A DNA stretch of 64,000 bases from JADJPG01 sp964491875 (GCA_964491875.1 CAZBIC010000006.1:133504-197503); one strand, 5' to 3'; counted from the stretch's first letter, positions 26,196-34,448 are shown. Notes: a model not told the origin generated them from the sequence alone. A program made the numbers and translations.

Positions 26196-29100
26196 ATGAC
26201 GCAGAGCCGTTCCACCGACGACGCCATCCGCTTGCGCGGGGTGCGCCACAATAACCTCAAGAATTTCGACCTCGATATCCCGATCGGGAAGCTCACCGTC
26301 ATCACTGGCCTCAGCGGCTCCGGCAAAAGTTCGCTCGCCTTCGACACGCTGTTCGCCGAAGGCCAGCGCCGTTACATTGAGACCTTCTCGCCCTACGCGC
26401 GGCAATTCTTCGACCGGATGGACAAGCCGCAGGTCGACCGCATCGAAGGCATTCCGCCCGCGATCGCCATCGAACAGCGCAACGCCGTCCGCTCCACGCG
26501 CTCGACCGTCGGCACGATGACCGAGCTCTGCGACTACATGAAGCTGCTCTGGCCGCACCTCGCGCAGCTTTACTGCAAGCAGTGCGGCCAGCTCGTCCGC
26601 GCTGAGCCGCCAGCGGTGGTGTGGGAGGCAATCGGTAAACAGTATTCAGTAAACAGTGGTTCGGCGGAGTGCTTGGTCACGTTCAACCTCACATTGAGCG
26701 ACAAGCTTTCTCTGAAAGACTCGCTCGACCTCATCGCGAAGCAGGGCTACCAGCGACTGCTGATCGGCGAACAAATCGTCCGCATCGAAGACGCTCCGCC
26801 ACTGATTACTGATCACTGTTCACTGATTACGGTTGTTCAGGATCGCCTCAAGCTCGCGCCCGCCAACCGCGCCCGATTCACCGAAGCCTGCGAACAGGCG
26901 TATCACTTCGGCAAAGGCCAGTTGACCATCTTTGCCCTTGGCGAAAACTCGAAACCCGAAATCCGAAACCCGAAACGATACTCGAGCCACTTCCACTGCG
27001 CCGCCTGCGATCTCGAATACCCCGAGCCCACGCCTGCGCTCTTCAGTTTTAATCATCCCGTTGGCGCGTGTCCGGCCTGCAAAGGGTTCGGTCGCATCAT
27101 CAGCATCGACTACAACCTCGCCATCCCCGACCGCTCGAAGACGCTCGGCGACGGCGCGGTGAAACCGTGGCAGACCGCCACCGGACAGGAGTGCCAGATC
27201 GACCTCGCGAAGGCGTGCAAGAAGCACAAGGTGCCGATGGACGTGCCGTTTGCCGAGATGTCCGAGGCGCATCAGCGTTTCGTGATCGACGGCGAGCCGA
27301 ACTACGACTCGAACGACCCCGCGAATTCCTGGCCGCGCAAATGGTATGGCGTGAAGGGCTACTTCCGCTGGCTGGAATCGAAGTCCTACAAGATGCACGT
27401 TCGCGTGCTCCTCAGCCGCTACCGCGCCTACACGACTTGCGAAGCGTGCGACGGCAAGCGGCTGAAGCCGGAGGCGTTGCTCTACACGCTGGAGCAAGTA
27501 AACAGTAAGTCAGTAATCAGTAATCAGTCCGCGACCGTCCGCGCTGACTCACTGAAAACTGATTCACTGATTACTTCGCTCACTCTCCCCGACTTCTACT
27601 CCCTCTCCATCGAGCAAGCGCTCGCGTTCGTCGACGAACTGGCCGCGAACCATTCTCCTCAGCCGAACGATCCGCTCACGCTCGCGCTGGGCGAAGTCCG
27701 GGCGCGACTGCGTTACCTCGTCGAGGTCGGCCTTGGCTATCTCACGCTCGACCGGCCCACGCGCACGCTCTCTGGCGGAGAGACGGAACGTGTGAACCTC
27801 ACGACTTGTCTCGGCACGCGCTTGGTGAACACGCTGTTCGTGCTCGATGAGCCGAGCGTCGGCCTGCATCCGCGCGACACCGCGCGCCTCGTCCGCATTC
27901 TCGAACAACTGCGCGACACCGGGAACACGGTTGTCGTCGTGGAACACGAGGCGAGCGTGATGCGCGCCGCGGATCAGATCGTGGACCTCGGCCCCGGCCA
28001 GGGCGAGAAAGGCGGCGAACTCGTCTTCTGCGGTTCGCTCGATGAACTGATGACCAGCGCCAGCTCGCTGACCGGCCTGTATTTGAGTGGCCGCAAGCAG
28101 ATCGAACTGCCGAACTGCAGGCCCGTCGTGGACCTTGCAGGCGACGTGAGTCGGCTCACTTCATCTTCAGCGGAGTTGGCGCTGAAGGAAGCGATGGTTC
28201 CGTATGGGATAGAGAAAAAAGTAATCAGTAGGTCAGTTATCAGTAATCAGTCTGGGAAAGCCACGGCCGCCACTGATTCACTGAACACTGCTTCACTGAT
28301 TACTGACCACTTTCTCCGCATCACCAACGCCACGCGCCACAATCTCAAGAACCTCTCCGTCGAGATTCCGCTCGGTCGCTTTGTCGCGCTCACTGGTGTG
28401 AGCGGCTCGGGCAAGACCACGCTGGTGCGCGAAGTCCTCATGCCTGCGTTGCAGGCGAAGCTTGGCAGTGCAGCCTCGGCACTCGCAGCCAAAGCGTCTG
28501 ACCGGATGGACTCCGACGACAGCGACGACGAGGATTCTGCCAGCGCAGGTTCGTCGTCGTTGATCTCCGGTTGGGAATCGCTCGGCCAGGTCGTGCTCGT
28601 AGATCAATCGCCGCTTGGCAAGACGCCGCGCTCAAACCCGGTCGTTTACATCGGTGCCTTCGATGACGTCCGCGATCTCTTCGCGCAGACCGATCTCGCG
28701 AAGCAGCGCGGCCTGAACGGCAGCGCGTTCAGCTTCAACAGCGGCGTTGGCCAGTGCGAACGCTGCCGCGGCGCGGGCTTCGAGAAGATCGAGATGCAGT
28801 TCCTCAGCGACATCTTCATCCGCTGCCCGGAATGCAACGGTCGCCGCTATCGCGAGCACATCCTTGAGGTGAAGCTGCGCAGCGGCACGCAGAACTGGAG
28901 CATCGCGGACATGCTCGACGCCACCGTCGACGACGCGCTGACGTTCCTGATGAACTTCATCAACGTCCCCGCCGGCCGACGCGCGCTCGCTCGACTGAAG
29001 CTCCTGCAAGACGTCGGCCTCGGCTATCTGCGTCTCGGCCAGCCCATCAACACGCTGTCCGGCGGCGAAAGCCAGCGACTGAAGCTGGTCAGCCATCTGG

Positions 29101-32100
29101 CGGAGACTGCCGCTGCTGATTCCGCGGCGAACGAGAAGGCCCATCTCACGGCGAAGAACACGATTGCCGAGGTGAAGGACTGGCTGGCGAAGAAGCGCGG
29201 GAAGAGCGTCGGTGAAACGTCCGCCCTCACCCCGACCCTCTCCCCCAGGAGAGGGAGCGCGTTGAACGCTCCCGGTCAAAGCAAGACTGCCGACGCGAAC
29301 GACACCATAACGAGCGCGGAAGACGACTCTGGGTTTTCCAAGGCTGCTATCGCGCCCCCTCTCCCTGGGGGAGAGGGTCGGGGTGAGGGCGAGCCAGTAA
29401 CCAAGCAGAAACGCACGCTCTTCCTCTTCGATGAGCCGACTACCGGTCTGCACTTCGACGATGTCCGCGTTTTGCTCCAGGTTTTCCAACGCATCGTGGA
29501 CGCCGGTCACAGCGTCGTCGTTATCGAGCACAATCTGGACGTCATCAAGTCCGCCGACTGGGTCGTCGACCTTGGGCCCGACGCGGGCGAGCGCGGTGGC
29601 GAACTGGTCATCGCCGGCACACCGGAGGATGTGGCGGAGTGCGAAGCGAGTCATACGGGAAGCTTCTTGCGCGAGGTTCTTCAATCTTCAGCCACTGGAA
29701 ATGAGGGAGCGAGGAATCGGGGGAGTGAGAAAAGAATCCACACTCCCCACTCCCTCACCACCTCACTCCCTCACCACCCCGCCGCCATCGCCATCCACGG
29801 CGCGCGCGAGCACAATCTCAAGAACCTCTCGCTCGAAATTCCACGGGGGAAGTTCGTTGTCGTCACCGGTGTGAGCGGCAGCGGCAAGAGCACGCTCGCA
29901 TTCGACCTGCTCTTCGCGGAGGGCCAGCGGCGTTTCCTCGACTCGATGAACACCTACGCGCGCCAGTTCGTGGAGCAGATGGCGCGGCCGGATGTAGACC
30001 TCATCACGGGCCTGCCGCCGACGGTCAGCATCGAGCAGCGCACCACGCGCGGCGGTGGCAAGAGCACTGTAGCGACGGTGACCGAGGTGTATCATTTCTT
30101 CCGACTGCTCTTCGCGCGGCTCGGCACGCAGTTCTGTCCCGACTGCCAGTTGCCCGTCGAGGCGCAGACGCGCGACGCGCTCGCTGCCGGTTTGCAGAAG
30201 GATTTGAAGAAGCGCGGTGACCTGCTGCTGCTCGCACCCGTCGTGCGGAACCGGAAAGGTTTCCACACCGACGTCGCCGAATGGGCGGCCAAGCACGGCT
30301 ACAAGGAGATTCGTGCCGACGGCAAGCTCTACGATACCAGCAAGCCGTTCCGCCTCGATCGCTTCAAGGAACACGACGTGGAGATCGTGGTCGGCGTGAT
30401 CGACAGGAAGCGCAAAGCCAGCGCAGACGCGCGCACGCCACAGCAACTCGTTGAAGAAACGCTCGACCTCGGCAAGGGCACGTTGTTCGCGCTCGATAAT
30501 CACGGCAAAGTGACTATTCATTCGACCGAACGCGCCTGTCCGAAGTGCGCCCGCTCGTTCTCGCCGCTGGACCCGAAGAATTTCTCCTATAACTCCGCGC
30601 AAGGCTGGTGTCCGAAGTGCCGCGGGTTCGGCGAGACCTTCTACATTCCTGATGTGGAGCGCGGCGCGAACGCGGATTCGATCGAGGAAAGCTGGTGGAG
30701 CTGGGCCAACGAACGCGAGGTCTGCCCGGACTGCCACGGCGCACGGCTGAAACCGGAATCACGCGCCGTCCGGCTCGTCGTCTCGGGAACACAGTCGCCG
30801 ACCATCGACACCTTCTCGCAGTTCGCGGTCGCCGGCGCGCATGACTTCTTCCGCAAGTTGAAGTTCAAGGGCCGCGACGCCGCCATCGCGCGCGACATTC
30901 TGCCGGAGATCGCCGAGCGCCTGAAGTTCCTCGATGAAGTTGGGCTTGGTTATCTCCAACTCGGTCGCGCGGTCACCACGCTCAGCGGCGGCGAGGCACA
31001 GCGTATCCGACTCGCGGCACAGCTGGGGTCGAATCTCAGCGGCGTGCTCTACGTGCTGGACGAGCCGACCATTGGTCTGCACGCGCGCGACAACGAACAA
31101 TTGCTTGCCGCACTGCATCAACTGCAATCGCGCGGCAACTCGCTCGTCGTCGTCGAGCACGACGAGGAGACGATGCGGCGCGCGGATTACGTGATCGACC
31201 TCGGCCCCGGCGCGGGCGTGCACGGCGGAACGGTCGTCGCGTCCGGGACATTGCCGGAGCTGATGCGGAACAAGGCGTCGATCACCGGGCGGCTGTTGCA
31301 CGAGCTGGAGACGAAGACGTATCCGACGAGAGGGGAACGCAGGCCAGTCTCGGCTTCGCCGGCCAAGGCAGAGGAGAAAGGGAGTGAAGGAGAAAAGGGG
31401 CGGAGGAGCCGAAAGCCAGCTCCCCTCGGCCCCTCTGCTCCTCTGCCCCTTTGCCCGAGCTGGCTCACGCTGCATCACGCATCGGTGAACAACTTGAAGG
31501 ATCTGGAAGTGCGCTTCCCGCTCAATCGCTTCGTCGTGGTCACCGGCGTGAGCGGCTCAGGCAAGAGCACGATGGTGCGCGAGTGTTTGTTGCCGGCGGC
31601 GGAGCGAGCGGTTGCGAAAAAGCCGCGTTCAGGGAAGGCCAAGGCGGGCAATGCTCGACGCTCCGCGGAGGAATGTCATGTCACGGGCTTCGAGTCGCTG
31701 AAGGCGGTATACGAAGTGGACCAGTCGCCCATCGGTCGCACGCCACGTTCCACGCCTGCGACCTATGTCGGGTTCTTCGACGAGATTCGCGCGCTCTTTG
31801 CTGTGACGCCTGAAGCCAAGATGCGCGGGTATTCCGCGAGCCGCTTCAGCTTCAACAGCGCGCAGGGTCGCTGCCCGGAATGCGAAGGCTCCGGAGTGAT
31901 CAAGCTGGAGATGAACTTCCTCCCGCCGGCGTTCGTGAAGTGCGAAACGTGCGATGGCAAACGCTTCAGCCGCGAGACGCTCGACATCCAATATGGCGGC
32001 AAGAACATCGCGCAGGTGCTCGACATGAGCGTGGAGGAAGCCATCGAGTTCTTCGCCGCGCACCAGAAGATTCTGCGACCGCTCCAGGCGTTGCACGATA

Positions 32101-32537
32101 CCGGGCTCGACTACATCAAGCTTGGACAGACCAGCCCGACGTTGAGCGGCGGCGAGGCGCAACGCGTGAAGCTGGTGACGCATTTGCTGAGCGGATTGAA
32201 GCCAGGGCCGGAAATGCTCGAACTGCCCGGCCGCCAATCGACCGGCGCTGCGAAACGCAACTTGTTCATCCTCGAAGAGCCGACCATCGGCCTGCACATG
32301 TCGGACGTGCATCGGCTGGTGCAAGTCATTCAGCGTCTCGTCGACGCGGGGCATTCGGTTGTTGTCATCGAACACAACCTCGACCTGACTGCCGAAGCGG
32401 ACTGGGTGATTGATCTTGGTCCGGAAGGCGGCGAAGCGGGCGGACTCCTTGTTGCCGAAGGCACACCGGAAGACGTGGCGAAAGTTCGCAGTTCGCACAC
32501 GGGAAAATTCCTGCGTAGTGTTTTAAGGACGAAATGA
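26196..32537 (+). CDS. uvrA: Double-length excinuclease subunit UvrA
   Basis: 2,113 residues: two complete UvrA copies joined head to tail, where a normal UvrA has about 940. Four Walker A motifs are visible (first at Lys44 in GLSGSGKSS, then GVSGSGKTT, GVSGSGKST, GVSGSGKST) and four signatures (LSGGETERVNL, LSGGESQRLKL, LSGGEAQRIRL, LSGGEAQRVKL), as well as paired CxxC zinc modules in both halves (CERCRGAGFEK...CPECNGRRY; CPECEGSGVIK...CETCDGKRF). UvrA binds damaged DNA in nucleotide excision repair and loads UvrB. The Chlamydia UvrA is also double-length. Here the protein is further lengthened by seven low-complexity insertions (residues about 147-212, 251-260, 434-460, 675-705, 1009-1066, 1170-1195, 1726-1755) that lie between motifs. 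The stop overlaps the next start by four bases. Confidence 0.95.
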   Translation: MTQSRSTDDAIRLRGVRHNNLKNFDLDIPIGKLTVITGLSGSGKSSLAFDTLFAEGQRRYIETFSPYARQFFDRMDKPQVDRIEGIPPAIAIEQRNAVRSTRSTVGTMTELCDYMKLLWPHLAQLYCKQCGQLVRAEPPAVVWEAIGKQYSVNSGSAECLVTFNLTLSDKLSLKDSLDLIAKQGYQRLLIGEQIVRIEDAPPLITDHCSLITVVQDRLKLAPANRARFTEACEQAYHFGKGQLTIFALGENSKPEIRNPKRYSSHFHCAACDLEYPEPTPALFSFNHPVGACPACKGFGRIISIDYNLAIPDRSKTLGDGAVKPWQTATGQECQIDLAKACKKHKVPMDVPFAEMSEAHQRFVIDGEPNYDSNDPANSWPRKWYGVKGYFRWLESKSYKMHVRVLLSRYRAYTTCEACDGKRLKPEALLYTLEQVNSKSVISNQSATVRADSLKTDSLITSLTLPDFYSLSIEQALAFVDELAANHSPQPNDPLTLALGEVRARLRYLVEVGLGYLTLDRPTRTLSGGETERVNLTTCLGTRLVNTLFVLDEPSVGLHPRDTARLVRILEQLRDTGNTVVVVEHEASVMRAADQIVDLGPGQGEKGGELVFCGSLDELMTSASSLTGLYLSGRKQIELPNCRPVVDLAGDVSRLTSSSAELALKEAMVPYGIEKKVISRSVISNQSGKATAATDSLNTASLITDHFLRITNATRHNLKNLSVEIPLGRFVALTGVSGSGKTTLVREVLMPALQAKLGSAASALAAKASDRMDSDDSDDEDSASAGSSSLISGWESLGQVVLVDQSPLGKTPRSNPVVYIGAFDDVRDLFAQTDLAKQRGLNGSAFSFNSGVGQCERCRGAGFEKIEMQFLSDIFIRCPECNGRRYREHILEVKLRSGTQNWSIADMLDATVDDALTFLMNFINVPAGRRALARLKLLQDVGLGYLRLGQPINTLSGGESQRLKLVSHLAETAAADSAANEKAHLTAKNTIAEVKDWLAKKRGKSVGETSALTPTLSPRRGSALNAPGQSKTADANDTITSAEDDSGFSKAAIAPPLPGGEGRGEGEPVTKQKRTLFLFDEPTTGLHFDDVRVLLQVFQRIVDAGHSVVVIEHNLDVIKSADWVVDLGPDAGERGGELVIAGTPEDVAECEASHTGSFLREVLQSSATGNEGARNRGSEKRIHTPHSLTTSLPHHPAAIAIHGAREHNLKNLSLEIPRGKFVVVTGVSGSGKSTLAFDLLFAEGQRRFLDSMNTYARQFVEQMARPDVDLITGLPPTVSIEQRTTRGGGKSTVATVTEVYHFFRLLFARLGTQFCPDCQLPVEAQTRDALAAGLQKDLKKRGDLLLLAPVVRNRKGFHTDVAEWAAKHGYKEIRADGKLYDTSKPFRLDRFKEHDVEIVVGVIDRKRKASADARTPQQLVEETLDLGKGTLFALDNHGKVTIHSTERACPKCARSFSPLDPKNFSYNSAQGWCPKCRGFGETFYIPDVERGANADSIEESWWSWANEREVCPDCHGARLKPESRAVRLVVSGTQSPTIDTFSQFAVAGAHDFFRKLKFKGRDAAIARDILPEIAERLKFLDEVGLGYLQLGRAVTTLSGGEAQRIRLAAQLGSNLSGVLYVLDEPTIGLHARDNEQLLAALHQLQSRGNSLVVVEHDEETMRRADYVIDLGPGAGVHGGTVVASGTLPELMRNKASITGRLLHELETKTYPTRGERRPVSASPAKAEEKGSEGEKGRRSRKPAPLGPSAPLPLCPSWLTLHHASVNNLKDLEVRFPLNRFVVVTGVSGSGKSTMVRECLLPAAERAVAKKPRSGKAKAGNARRSAEECHVTGFESLKAVYEVDQSPIGRTPRSTPATYVGFFDEIRALFAVTPEAKMRGYSASRFSFNSAQGRCPECEGSGVIKLEMNFLPPAFVKCETCDGKRFSRETLDIQYGGKNIAQVLDMSVEEAIEFFAAHQKILRPLQALHDTGLDYIKLGQTSPTLSGGEAQRVKLVTHLLSGLKPGPEMLELPGRQSTGAAKRNLFILEEPTIGLHMSDVHRLVQVIQRLVDAGHSVVVIEHNLDLTAEADWVIDLGPEGGEAGGLLVAEGTPEDVAKVRSSHTGKFLRSVLRTK
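26635..26830 (+). repeat. Insertion 1 in uvrA: paired heptamer arms
   Basis: Left arm 26635-26659 reads GTAAACA GTATTCA GTAAACA GTGG. Right arm 26801-26830 reads ACTGATT ACTGATC ACTGTTC ACTGATT AC. Each has a 7-base period and the right arm is close to the reverse complement of the left. The arms bracket 141 bases of apparently normal coding sequence. Confidence 0.7.
26946..26973 (+). repeat. Insertion 2 in uvrA: AAYYCGA heptamers
   Basis: Four 7-base units AACTCGA, AACCCGA, AATCCGA, AACCCGA and a partial fifth. They encode NSKPEIRNPK-like peptide, a sequence style I associate with Planctomycetes and Verrucomicrobia proteins. No inverted partner is visible. Confidence 0.7.
27497..27575 (+). 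repeat. Insertion 3 in uvrA: heptamer hairpin
   Basis: Left arm 27497-27530 (AGTAAAC AGTAAGT CAGTAAT CAGTAAT CAGTCC) faces right arm 27544-27575 (CTGACTC ACTGAAA ACTGATT C ACTGATT ACT) across a short GC-rich loop. The whole unit is read in frame as VNSKSVISNQSA...DSLKTDSLIT. Confidence 0.75.
28220..28310 (+). repeat. Insertion 4 in uvrA: heptamer hairpin
   Basis: Left arm 28220-28253 (AGTAATC AGTAGGTC AGTTATC AGTAATC AGT) and right arm 28271-28310 (ACTGATTC ACTGAAC ACTGCTTC ACTGATT ACTGACC) are complementary over most of their length, with a GC-rich centre. It is the same family as insertions 1 and 3 and lies before the second Walker A. Confidence 0.75.
29222..29391 (+). mobile_element. Insertion 5 in uvrA: MITE-like unit with long terminal inverted repeats
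   Basis: A 170-base unit. The left arm 29222-29260 (starts CGCCCTCACCCCGACCCTCT) and the right arm 29352-29391 (ends GGGTCGGGGTGAGGGCG) are reverse complements with one mismatch and one extra base in 39/40. The 91-base centre has no open signals. All 170 bases are translated in frame, giving ALTPTLSPRRGS...APPLPGGEGRGEGE, a peptide style seen as spurious insertions in many bacterial proteins. No transposase is present. Confidence 0.8.
29703..29780 (+). repeat. Insertion 6 in uvrA: octamer purine/pyrimidine arms
   Basis: Left arm 29703-29734 has 8-base units GAGGGAGC GAGGAATC GGGGGAGT GAGAAAAG. Right arm 29741-29780 has CACTCCCC ACTCCCTC ACCACCTC ACTCCCTC ACCACCCC. The arms are partly complementary and sit exactly at the junction of the two UvrA copies, before the third Walker A. 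Confidence 0.7.
31371..31459 (+). repeat. Insertion 7 in uvrA: octamer purine/pyrimidine arms
   Basis: Left arm 31371-31413 (from 31374 GAGAAAGG GAGTGAAG GAGAAAAG GGGCGGAG GAGCCGAA) faces right arm 31420-31459 (CTCCCCTC GGCCCCTC TGCTCCTC TGCCCCTT TGCCCGAG). Both have an 8-base period and opposite purine/pyrimidine bias. It lies before the fourth Walker A. Confidence 0.7.
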
Positions 32538-33472
32538 GAGTCGCGATTCTGCTGTGCGGTGTCCTGCTGGCTGGCTGCGTTTCGAGCAGCAAAAAGGAAT
32601 CAGCGCGCCTACCTGAACCGCCCGCGATGCCGCGTCGGCAAATCGCCCCGACGCCTTTTCCAGAAGGTTCCGCCTTGGTCGAGCTCACGAATCGTGATGT
32701 GCGCGCGACGTTATTTCTGCCGGCGAACTGGAAACACACTCCGGCGACCGGCGTGCAGCTGGTCGTGCACTTCCACACGATCGCGTGGTTCACGATTCAG
32801 GAACACGTCCGTCGCGGCTCATCGGTGCCGCTGCTGAACTTCGCGCTCGGTGAAGGCTCGGCGACTTACGCGAAGCCGTTTCTCGATCCGGCGCGTTTTC
32901 AGGAATGGCTCCGCCTCGTGGAGGTCGCACTGGCGGAACGAGACGCGACCGCTGAGCGGATCACGCGCGTCGACGTATCCAGTTTCAGCGCGGGCTACGG
33001 AGCAGTGCGGGAGATCGTGAAGCTGGAGACGAATCGGCACGTCATCCAGCGCATCGTCCTGTGCGACTCGCTTTACGGTGGTTTGGTGGATACGAGCGCC
33101 GCGTTGGATCATCGGAAGGTGACTCCGGAGCATGTCGAGCCGTGGGTGCCATTCGCGCAGGCTGCGGCGCGGGGCGAGAAGACTTTTCTCCTGACGACAT
33201 CCGACGTGCCGACGCCGCGTTATGCCAGCACGCGGGAATGTGGTGATGCGCTGGCGGCGGCGGTCGGAGGGACATTCCTCGCCGTTCCGCCGGGGTCGAC
33301 TCCGGCGACGAACGATCCGGAGTTTCCGTTGCAACGCCGCGCGGATCTTGACGGCTTTCACATTTGGAACTACGCCGGCACGAATGCACAGGCGCACCTC
33401 ACCCACGTCCGTCATGTCGCGGACCTGTGGCGGGCACTCGATGCAGCGGTTCATTCTGCAGTCCGTCGGTGA
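32534..33472 (+). CDS. Lipoprotein of alpha/beta-hydrolase type
   Basis: 312 residues with a lipobox (VLLAGC, Cys15), so it is a lipoprotein. The fold appears to be alpha/beta hydrolase: a strand-rich start (LVVHFHTIAWFTIQ), a possible nucleophile elbow in DVSSFSAGYGAVREI and a late His in DLDGFHIWNYAG. The substrate is unknown; similar proteins are annotated as hypothetical secreted proteins. Its ATG overlaps the uvrA stop as ATGA, so it is translated with uvrA, although a repair link is unlikely. Confidence 0.7.
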   Translation: MRVAILLCGVLLAGCVSSSKKESARLPEPPAMPRRQIAPTPFPEGSALVELTNRDVRATLFLPANWKHTPATGVQLVVHFHTIAWFTIQEHVRRGSSVPLLNFALGEGSATYAKPFLDPARFQEWLRLVEVALAERDATAERITRVDVSSFSAGYGAVREIVKLETNRHVIQRIVLCDSLYGGLVDTSAALDHRKVTPEHVEPWVPFAQAAARGEKTFLLTTSDVPTPRYASTRECGDALAAAVGGTFLAVPPGSTPATNDPEFPLQRRADLDGFHIWNYAGTNAQAHLTHVRHVADLWRALDAAVHSAVRR

Positions 33473-33520
33473 AGAAAGTGGTTTTGCCCGACGGACTTTC
33501 CTCCGAAAACAGATGAAACG

Positions 33521-34024
33521 ATGAGCGACCCTTACGAGGAAATCGTGAACGGCGAACGCGTGCTGCGGCTGCCGCCGCGTGTGCGGCACGAGGAGATTCT
33601 GGCGCGTTTGCATAAGCGCGTCGCGGGAGCGACAGCAAGTTTGGTGACGACCAAGATGTTGCCGCCGCGCACTCGTTTGAACTTCTCGGCTGAGAATGCC
33701 TTTTGTCCGGACCTCGCGCTGGTGACGGCGGCGACGGACAAGGTATGGCTGGTGGCCGAGGTGATTAGTTCGGATGACCATCATGCCGACACGGTGGAGA
33801 AGAAATCCGTTTACGAGGAACTCAAACTGCCGCGGCTGTGGATGATCGACCCACGCTACGATAATGTGGAGGTCTACCACGGCACGCCGTACGGGCTTTC
33901 GCTGAAGCGTGTGCTGGCCGGACGCGAGCTGCTGACCGAAGGCCTGCTGCCGGGATTCCAGTTCGCCATCCACGAGCTCTTCGCGGGAAGCGCGACCGGC
34001 GAGCCGGGCCGCTACGATTTTTAG
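33521..34024 (+). CDS. Uma2-family nuclease-fold protein
   Basis: 167 residues, usual length for Uma2 (DUF820). The PD-(D/E)XK core is visible: FCPDLALVTAATDKVWLVAEVISSDDHHADTVEKKSVYEELKLPRLWMIDPRYDNVEVY. The Asp of PDLAL, the Glu of VAEVISS and the Lys of KKSVYEE are the expected metal/catalytic set. Uma2 proteins are common and expanded in Cyanobacteria and the PVC group; a DNA-cutting role is assumed from the fold, not shown. It lies 48 bases after the lipoprotein gene on the same strand. Confidence 0.85.
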   Translation: MSDPYEEIVNGERVLRLPPRVRHEEILARLHKRVAGATASLVTTKMLPPRTRLNFSAENAFCPDLALVTAATDKVWLVAEVISSDDHHADTVEKKSVYEELKLPRLWMIDPRYDNVEVYHGTPYGLSLKRVLAGRELLTEGLLPGFQFAIHELFAGSATGEPGRYDF

Positions 34025-34046
34025 GAACTGGCCGAATTGCATCCCG

Positions 34047-34448
34047 GTGCGAATCGCGCTACTTCCTATCCGCCCCGTGAGCCGGAATCTGGAACAACTG
34101 CAAGCCGACGCCCAATCGGTGGTCGAGGAAACCCTCGCCGCCCTGCCCCTTCCTGTCCGCCAGCGGGCCGCGAGCCTGCCGGTCACCTACGACGCCCGGC
34201 CGCAGCAATGGCTTCTGGATGACGGTTACGATTCGGACCTCCTCGGGCTCTTCGTCGGTTCCGCCATTGCGGAAGCCGAGGATTGCCCGCTCCCGCCGCA
34301 GATCATCCTGTTTATCGAGAACATCTGGGATTTTGCCGAGGAGGACTCCGAGATTTTCCGGGAGGAGATTCGAACCACTTACCTGCACGAGCTGGGTCAT
34401 TATCTGGGGCTGGACGAGATCGATCTGGAGGAACGCGGGCTGGACTAG
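34047..34448 (+). CDS. Small zincin-like metallopeptidase family protein
   Basis: 133 residues from GTG 34047. The C-terminus has the zinc motif YLHELGHYLGLDEIDLEERG (HExxH, then Gly and Asp), as in the small zincin family PF06262. Two acidic stretches (EDCPLPPQIILFIENIWDF) precede it. Such proteins are probably cytoplasmic and their substrates unknown. The gene begins 22 bases after the Uma2 stop codon, so both may be one transcript. Confidence 0.85.
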   Translation: MRIALLPIRPVSRNLEQLQADAQSVVEETLAALPLPVRQRAASLPVTYDARPQQWLLDDGYDSDLLGLFVGSAIAEAEDCPLPPQIILFIENIWDFAEEDSEIFREEIRTTYLHELGHYLGLDEIDLEERGLD

